NCBI RefSeq assembly: GCF_004367745.1
Contig: NZ_CP037993.1
Span: 2,976,001-3,040,000 of the forward strand
Direction: 5' to 3'
Length of the DNA: 64,000 bases
DNA from: Herbaspirillum huttiense
GTDB taxonomy: Bacteria > Pseudomonadota > Gammaproteobacteria > Burkholderiales > Burkholderiaceae_D
A program made the translations under genes and the position numbers. Positions 58,927-64,000 of the stretch are shown here, in pieces; position 1 is the stretch's first letter, and each line of letters starts with the position of its first letter. Under the pieces are notes generated by a model, which saw only the letters and a list, made by a program, of their open reading frames with translations, was not told where the DNA came from and ran no database searches.

Positions 58927-61226
58927 TTCGCACGGCACGCTGGTTTGCTTCCCTCCTCCTGGCCGGGTGCCTGGCCATGGTGGCGCTGGCGCGGGCTGCC
59001 GAGCCGGGTGACGAGATCCTGTTGCTGGAGGTTTCCATCAACGGACGCAACACCAGCCTGGTAGCGCAGTTCACGCGCCGCCAGCAGGCACTGTATGCCA
59101 CGGCATCGGAACTGCGCAGCCTCAAGCTGCGCGTCGACGGCGCGGATGAGGAGCTGATCGCCCTGCGCGCCCTCACGACGGCAGTCGACCTCGACGAGGC
59201 CGGTGCCAAGATCAACCTGATGGTCCCGGCCCGTTTCATGAACACCACCGACATCGACGCCGCCAGCATCGCCAGCAAGGTCCCCCTGTCACCCGGCGGA
59301 CAGGGGCTGGTGCTGAACTACGACCTGCTGGCGTCCAGCAGCCAGAACCAGCACGCGCTGGGCGGACTGTTCGATGCGCGCTGGTTCTCCGGCAGCAGCG
59401 TGTTCAGCTCTACCGGGCTGGGCTATACCGGCAATAGCGGCGGGGTGTCGGCCCGGCTGGAATCGACCTACACCTATTCGGACCCGGCCACGCTCACCCG
59501 CTATCGTCTGGGCGATGTCATCAACAGCAGCCTGGCCTGGAGCCGCTCGGTGCGTCTGGGCGGTTTCCAGTACGCATCGGATTTCAACCTGCGGCCGGAC
59601 CTGGTGCGTTTTCCCACGCCGTCGCTGGGCGGCGAAACGGTAGTCCCTTCGACCGTCGACCTGTTCGTCAACGGCGTGCGCCAGCTCTCGCAGCCGGTGC
59701 CGCCCGGTCCCTTCGAGATCCGCCAGCCGCCCATCGCCAGCGGAGCCGGCCAGATCGCCGTGGCGGTGACTGACGAACTGGGTCGCCAGACCTTCCGCAC
59801 CATCAACTTCTACGCCACCGACCGGCTGCTGAAACCGGGCCTGTCCTCCTATTCGGCCGAAGGCGGCTGGGTGCGGCGCAATTACGGTCTGCGCAGCAAT
59901 GACTATGGACAGTTCGCTCTCTCCGGCACGGCCCGCCATGGGATGAGCGACTGGCTCACCCTGGAAGGGCATGCCGAAGCCATGCGCAGTCTCAAGCTGG
60001 CCGGCGGCGGCGCGGTCTTCAACCTGGGCAATCGTGCGGTGTTGGCCAGCTCGCTGGCGGCCAGCAGCAGCGAGGGCAATTCCGGCCAGCAAGTCTCGCT
60101 GGCCATCGAGCGCAATGCCGATCCGGTCAGCCTGTCGCTGTCGCGCACGCAATCCACGCGGGGCTATCAGGATATCGGTGCGCTGCAGGGGGCCCCGGTC
60201 TCGCGCAGCGCCACGCTGGCGACGCTGGGCCTGAACCTGCGTGAATACGGCTCGCTGAGCATGGCCTATGCACGCAGCAAGAGTCCGCTGCTGTTCACCG
60301 ACCTCGGCACCAGCAATCTGGCAGACAGCGAGACCGTGACGGTGACCTGGTTCAAATCGGTCGGCAACACGTCCAATTTCTATCTCACGGCCTATCGCGA
60401 CTTTCGCAGCAGCGGCTACGGTGCCACCATCGGGCTGATCATCCCCTTCGGCGGCCGCGACGTGGCCGGGGCCAGCGTGAGCAACAATAACGGCCAGCGC
60501 ACCAGCACGCTGCAAGCCAGCCGCTCGACGGTGGCCATCGGCGATCTCGGCTGGCAATTGCAGGATACCGAGGGCAGCTATCGGCAGCGCATCGGCCAGC
60601 TCAACTACAAGAGCCGCTACGGCAGCGTCAGCGCGGCAGCCTCGCAATCGAACGGTGCCACCAGCCAGCGCCTGGGTGCGCGCGGTGCGCTGGCCTTCAT
60701 GGATGGCAGCGCCTTCGCCACCGACTGGATCGAGGACAGCTTCGCGGTGGTCAATGCCAGCGGGGTCAAGAATGTCGGCATCTACAACGAAAACCGCTAC
60801 GCCGGCCGCACCGACGACAACGGCCAATTGCTGCTGACCGACCTGCGTGCCTATGACGTCAACAAGATCTCGGTGGACGTGCTGGACCTGCCGCTGACCC
60901 TGCAACTGGACCAGTCAGACCAGTACGTGAAGCCGCGCGACCGCTCCGGTGTGGTGGTGCATTTCAACGCCCGGCGCGCCTCGGACGTGACCATCATCCT
61001 CAAGGACGCCGCGGGGGAATTCATTCCGCTCGGCTCCTCCATCCGCGTACGCGAGAGCGGCCTGCAGGCACCGGTCGGCTATGACGGCGTGAGCTATCTG
61101 CAGGAACTGGGGCCGGTCAACACGCTGGACGTACTGCTGCCATCCGGAGCCCGCTGCCAGGCCATGCTGACGCCGCCGGCACGCAGCGAAGGTGGCATGA
61201 GCGATGAAATCGTGACCTGCCGTTGA
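58923..61226 (+). CDS. Outer-membrane fimbrial usher (CsuD/PapC-like)
   Basis: 767 residues from TTG 58923, overlapping the chaperone stop by four bases; a signal peptide follows (MIRTARWFASLLLAGCLAMV). The N-terminal domain (about 25-120), the plug (DLFVNGVRQLSQPVPPGPFEI, about 240-260) and a beta-barrel with alternating aromatic/serine strands end in a C-terminal domain (about 640-767, GEFIPLGSSIRVRESG and TLDVLLPSGARC). It is shorter than FimD (about 835-870), as is usual for archaic ushers. Pilin export and assembly. Confidence 0.93.
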   Translation: MIRTARWFASLLLAGCLAMVALARAAEPGDEILLLEVSINGRNTSLVAQFTRRQQALYATASELRSLKLRVDGADEELIALRALTTAVDLDEAGAKINLMVPARFMNTTDIDAASIASKVPLSPGGQGLVLNYDLLASSSQNQHALGGLFDARWFSGSSVFSSTGLGYTGNSGGVSARLESTYTYSDPATLTRYRLGDVINSSLAWSRSVRLGGFQYASDFNLRPDLVRFPTPSLGGETVVPSTVDLFVNGVRQLSQPVPPGPFEIRQPPIASGAGQIAVAVTDELGRQTFRTINFYATDRLLKPGLSSYSAEGGWVRRNYGLRSNDYGQFALSGTARHGMSDWLTLEGHAEAMRSLKLAGGGAVFNLGNRAVLASSLAASSSEGNSGQQVSLAIERNADPVSLSLSRTQSTRGYQDIGALQGAPVSRSATLATLGLNLREYGSLSMAYARSKSPLLFTDLGTSNLADSETVTVTWFKSVGNTSNFYLTAYRDFRSSGYGATIGLIIPFGGRDVAGASVSNNNGQRTSTLQASRSTVAIGDLGWQLQDTEGSYRQRIGQLNYKSRYGSVSAAASQSNGATSQRLGARGALAFMDGSAFATDWIEDSFAVVNASGVKNVGIYNENRYAGRTDDNGQLLLTDLRAYDVNKISVDVLDLPLTLQLDQSDQYVKPRDRSGVVVHFNARRASDVTIILKDAAGEFIPLGSSIRVRESGLQAPVGYDGVSYLQELGPVNTLDVLLPSGARCQAMLTPPARSEGGMSDEIVTCR

Positions 61227-61252
61227 AGGGCGGCCTGCATCGTGGAGAGCAC

Positions 61253-61738
61253 ATGAAGAACACTATCCATTCCGTGTCCCTGGCTGCGCTGGCGCTGCTC
61301 ATCGCATTGGCCGCTGGTCCGGCGCAGGCCCAGCAACTCTGCTCGGCGGCGTCCAATCCGGTGTCCTTCGGCCTCTACGACCCGCAATCCAGCAGCAACC
61401 TCGACAACACCGGCAACATCACCGTCACCTGCCAGGCGACTGCATCGCTGCTGATCGCCTATACCGTCAAGCTCAGCGCAGGCAGCAGCGGTGCCTATGC
61501 CCAGCGCAAGATGCTCAGCGGCGCCAACAGCCTCAACTACCAGGCGTATCGCGACGCCGCGCACACCTCCGTGTGGGGCGATGGTTCCTCCAGCACCAGT
61601 TTCGTCAGCGACGGCTACCTGCTGCAGGTCCTCACGCCGGTGAGCAGGTCCTACACCGTCTACGGGCGCGTACCGGGCAGCCAGAACGTCAAGGCTGGCA
61701 GCTATATGGATACGCTGACGGTGCTCATCACCTACTGA
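61253..61738 (+). CDS. SCPU domain fimbrial subunit, second copy
   Basis: 161 residues from ATG 61253 (GGAGAG upstream). Signal peptide ends in AQA, then one SCPU domain with QLCSAASNPVSFGLYDPQSS, GANSLNYQAYRDAAHTSVWG and the C-terminal NVKAGSYMDTLTVLITY. It starts 26 bases after the usher stop. It is the usual position of a tip or adaptor subunit in Csu-like operons, but its single domain is too short for the two-domain CsuE adhesin. Confidence 0.9.
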   Translation: MKNTIHSVSLAALALLIALAAGPAQAQQLCSAASNPVSFGLYDPQSSSNLDNTGNITVTCQATASLLIAYTVKLSAGSSGAYAQRKMLSGANSLNYQAYRDAAHTSVWGDGSSSTSFVSDGYLLQVLTPVSRSYTVYGRVPGSQNVKAGSYMDTLTVLITY

Positions 61739-61950
61739 GCGGAACCGACAAAGCAGGTGGAGAATTGCTGATGAGCTTGATAAACGTTCTCGTTGCGATT
61801 CAGGTTTTCCCTGACGAAAATTGACAGGGTGATAGGGAATAGCCGGATGTCTGATCCGGGCTCCGGAAACTAAAGTATCTCCATACCAACGCTGCACAGG
61901 GAAGTTCTTGCAAGGGGCGAGGACGGGGCAGCCAGACCAGGAGAAACAAA

Positions 61951-62451
61951 ATGTTCTTCATCAAGAAAAATCGCATCGTCGCTGCTTCCATCGCTGCTGT
62001 CGTGCTGGCTTCCAGCGCACCGGCTTCCTTCGCTGCCACCGCCAGCGGCACGCTGACCATCAGCGCCTCGGTGGTCGCCGCCTGCACCGTGGTCGGCTCG
62101 GCCATCGCCTTCGGCGCCTACACCCAGAGCGTGGTCAACCAGTCCGGCACCATCACCGTGCTGTGCACCAACGGCACCGCCTACAACGTCGGTCTGGACG
62201 CCGGCACCGGCACCGGGGCCAGCGTGAGCAACCGCAAGATGAGCGCAGCCGGCGGCGGCACCCTGAACTATGCGCTGTACCGCGATTCGGCCCGCAGCAA
62301 CAACTGGGGTTCGACCATCGGCACGGATACCCTGACCGGCACCGGTTCCGGCCTGACCCAGACCCTGACCGTCTACGGCCAGATCCCGGCGGCCCAGACG
62401 CCGCTGGCCGGTTCCTACTCGGATACCGTGACCGTGACGCTGACCTACTGA
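61951..62451 (+). CDS. SCPU domain fimbrial subunit, third copy (probable major pilin)
   Basis: 166 residues with a perfect AGGAGA ribosome site and a signal peptide (MFFIKKNRIVAASIAAVVLA). The SCPU domain shows CTVVGSAIAFGAYTQSVV, CTNGTAYNVGLDAGTGTGAS and GSYSDTVTVTLTY. Threonine/glycine/alanine-rich composition and the strong ribosome site make it the best candidate for the major pilin. It lies 212 bases after the second subunit, with an AGCCGGAT/ATCCGGGCT hairpin in between (about 61841-61864), and ends at a very strong terminator. Confidence 0.9.
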   Translation: MFFIKKNRIVAASIAAVVLASSAPASFAATASGTLTISASVVAACTVVGSAIAFGAYTQSVVNQSGTITVLCTNGTAYNVGLDAGTGTGASVSNRKMSAAGGGTLNYALYRDSARSNNWGSTIGTDTLTGTGSGLTQTLTVYGQIPAAQTPLAGSYSDTVTVTLTY

Positions 62452-62618
62452 ACGACGGAAGTATTCAAGGATTCAAGGATTGAACGCTGACAGGATGGCC
62501 TGACGCGCTTTTGACACAAGGATTGCACTGCAAGCATTGCGCTGCAGCTTGACGATCCTGCAAGGCGCGGACTACAACATCAGCTGCGATGCATACCGGG
62601 GAAACCGGAGGGGGTGGG

Positions 62619-62653
62619 CGGTGTACTTCATGATGAAGTACACCGTTTTTTTT
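62619..62653 (+). terminator. Very strong intrinsic terminator after the fimbrial locus
   Basis: Perfect 12-base stem (62619-62630 and 62634-62645, CGGTGTACTTCA/TGAAGTACACCG) with a TGA loop and eight T at 62646-62653. Ends the third subunit transcript and also faces the converging gene. Confidence 0.9.
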
Positions 62654-62693
62654 CATCCGCCGAGGCGTGGCTTGGCGCGTCGGCCTGATACGT

Positions 62694-64000
62694 TCATGCA
62701 GGGAATACGGACTGCACCAGCGCCGCCTGCTGGGTATAGTGGCGGGCCTTGGACGCCGTCGGACCGGCATCGGTATCCGGCCGTGTTACGGCCCGCAGAC
62801 GCACCTGCAACGGCAAGGCCGCTTCGATGGCATCCCGTACGCACAGCCAGGCCCCCTGCTTGCGCTCTTCCTCCTGTACCCAGATCACTTCCTCCAGCTG
62901 CGGATAGCTGCGCAAGACAGCACCCAGCCTGTCTTGGGGGAAGGGATGCAGCTGCTCCACGGTCAGCAGGACAGTGCGCGTGTCGCCCGCCTTGCGGCGG
63001 CCGTCGGCCAGGTCGTAGCAAACCTTGCCACTGCACAAGACCACCCGCTGCACCTGTGCGGCCGGCGGCGCATCGGCATCCTCCACCAGCGGCTGGAAGT
63101 CCCCCTGCAACAGGGCCGACAAGGGCGACTGCGAACGCACTTCGCCATGCAGCACCGATTTGGGGGTGAAGACCACCAGCGGACGGTCGCCCTGCAGTGC
63201 CTGCTGACGCAGCAGGTGGAACCACTGCGCCGAACTGGACGGATACGCCACGCGCATGTTCTCCTGCGCGCACAGCAGCAGCATCCGGCTGAGGTAGCCG
63301 GTCGAGTGCTCCGGCCCCACGCCTTCATAGCCGTGCGGCAGCAGCACGGTCAGCGCCGAGGGGTAGCCCCATTTGCCGCGACCGGAGGCGATGAACTGGT
63401 CGATCATGATCTGGGCCCCGTTGACGAAGTCGCCGAACTGGGCCTCCCAGATGACCATCGCACCGGGCCCCGCCTGTACGCTGAATCCATATTCGAAGCC
63501 AACCACTGCCTCTTCACTCAGCGGTGAATTGACCACCTCCAGCGCCGTACCGGGCGCAGCCACCTGGCGCAGCGGCCAGAAGGCCTGCTGCACGCCTTGC
63601 GCCGCGTCGATCGCATGCCAGACGGCGTGCCGCTGCATGAAGGTGCCGCGTTGCACATCCATACCGGAAATGCGCAGCCCCTGCCCTTCCCACAGCAAGG
63701 AGGCATAGGCCATGTTTTCGGCGAAATTCCAGCTGCACGCGTGATCGCTGGAGCTGACGCTGTCCTGCCACTGCGCAATCAGCCGCGTGACTGCAGGATG
63801 TGCAGCAAAGCCTTCCGGCAAGCGCGTCATGCGTTCCACGAACTGGCGCAGGCGCAGCAGGTCCGGCGCGTCGGGCTTGACGGCCAAGGCGGGGGCCCTC
63901 GGTTGCGCCGCCGGGGCGGATGGACAACTGTTGCGGAAGCTTGCGAGCACTTGCTGGCTGCTCACCGCCAGCAGCGTCGCGCCGTCGTCCGAACCGGGCC
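62694..64000 (-). CDS. 2-oxoglutarate dehydrogenase E1-like protein, C-terminal half (cut by window edge)
   Basis: At least 435 residues, open to the right edge; the apparent start at 63965 is an internal GTG. The sequence matches the C-terminal half of SucA-type E1: WNFAENMAYASLLWEGQGL, VIWEAQFGDFVNGAQIMIDQ, LLPHGYEGVGPEHSTGYLS and the end-domain VFTPKSVLHGEV. These bind TPP and the 2-oxo acid. Differences from the SucA I recall include RGTFMQRHAV where RGTFFHRHAV is usual and STGYLSRMLLLC for SSARLERFLQLC, so it is probably a paralogue of the true SucA, perhaps for another 2-oxo acid. Confidence 0.85.
   Translation of the reverse strand, partial: PGSDDGATLLAVSSQQVLASFRNSCPSAPAAQPRAPALAVKPDAPDLLRLRQFVERMTRLPEGFAAHPAVTRLIAQWQDSVSSSDHACSWNFAENMAYASLLWEGQGLRISGMDVQRGTFMQRHAVWHAIDAAQGVQQAFWPLRQVAAPGTALEVVNSPLSEEAVVGFEYGFSVQAGPGAMVIWEAQFGDFVNGAQIMIDQFIASGRGKWGYPSALTVLLPHGYEGVGPEHSTGYLSRMLLLCAQENMRVAYPSSSAQWFHLLRQQALQGDRPLVVFTPKSVLHGEVRSQSPLSALLQGDFQPLVEDADAPPAAQVQRVVLCSGKVCYDLADGRRKAGDTRTVLLTVEQLHPFPQDRLGAVLRSYPQLEEVIWVQEEERKQGAWLCVRDAIEAALPLQVRLRAVTRPDTDAGPTASKARHYTQQAALVQSVFPA

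Noticed and set aside
1-64000. CRISPR arrays, tRNA or rRNA genes, insertion sequences
   Set aside because: No evenly spaced direct repeats, transposase-like frames or conserved RNA gene sequences were seen by eye.

Overview
The window looks like chromosomal DNA of a GC-rich betaproteobacterium. Gene content (fused indolepyruvate ferredoxin oxidoreductase-like protein, Fnr with a betaproteobacterial-type N-terminus, LivFGHMK cluster with two CoA ligases, AlaC, many LysR/GlxA regulators) resembles Oxalobacteraceae, especially Herbaspirillum; this assignment is from memory of gene families and is an inference. I saw no rRNA, tRNA, CRISPR array, transposase or phage gene. Most of the window is densely packed chromosomal coding sequence.

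Layout. 1-2.9 kb: end of a sensor kinase gene, a small secreted protein, a methyltransferase and a small helical protein. 3.0-10.1 kb: two different HipBA toxin-antitoxin modules flank a divergent unit made of a LysR regulator and doxX-pirin-pirin. The first hipBA promoter carries three 18-bp palindromes with a 5-8-5 layout. 10.1-13.0 kb: GlxA-type regulator, MFS exporter and an isochorismatase-fold hydrolase. 13.2-16.7 kb: fnr, then a tightly packed set of PAP2 phosphatase, lipid kinase and metallophosphoesterase. 16.7-18.6 kb: PepSY membrane protein and a 74-residue unknown. 18.6-22.0 kb: a probable zinc-starvation operon (two palindromic operators, COG0523 GTPase, FolE2, M14 deacylase). 22.0-30.0 kb: two acetyltransferases, a histidine phosphatase, enoyl-CoA hydratase, acyl-CoA dehydrogenase and the 1244-residue indolepyruvate oxidoreductase-like enzyme. 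30.0-40.4 kb: a PAS-GGDEF cyclase, PhzF-like protein, LysR/SDR pair, a periplasmic binding protein whose stop overlaps the start of a CHASE-PAS-PAS-GGDEF-EAL protein, GST and a secreted esterase. 40.4-51.3 kb: YXWGXW-type secreted protein, alaC, a 131-bp cloverleaf-like inverted repeat, then a seven-gene minus-strand operon (acyl-CoA ligase, livG, livH, livM, binding protein, livF, phenylacetate-CoA-ligase-like) with a divergent Crp/Fnr regulator. 52.2-57.0 kb: two sensor kinases and two response regulators. 57.4-62.5 kb: an archaic (Csu/sigma-type) chaperone-usher fimbrial locus with three single-domain subunits. 62.7 kb to the end: the C-terminal half of a 2-oxoglutarate dehydrogenase E1-like gene running off the window.

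How it fits together. Three themes stand out: signalling (four sensor/regulator proteins, two c-di-GMP proteins, a binding-protein-coupled GGDEF-EAL protein next to surface fimbriae in the same region), uptake plus CoA activation of an acid (Liv transporter with two ligases), and stress responses (two HipBA modules, zinc starvation, pirin/DoxX). The most interesting items for follow-up are the SBP/CHASE-GGDEF-EAL pair, the triple HipB-type operator array, the zinc operon operators, the cloverleaf repeat and the fimbrial locus lacking a two-domain tip adhesin.
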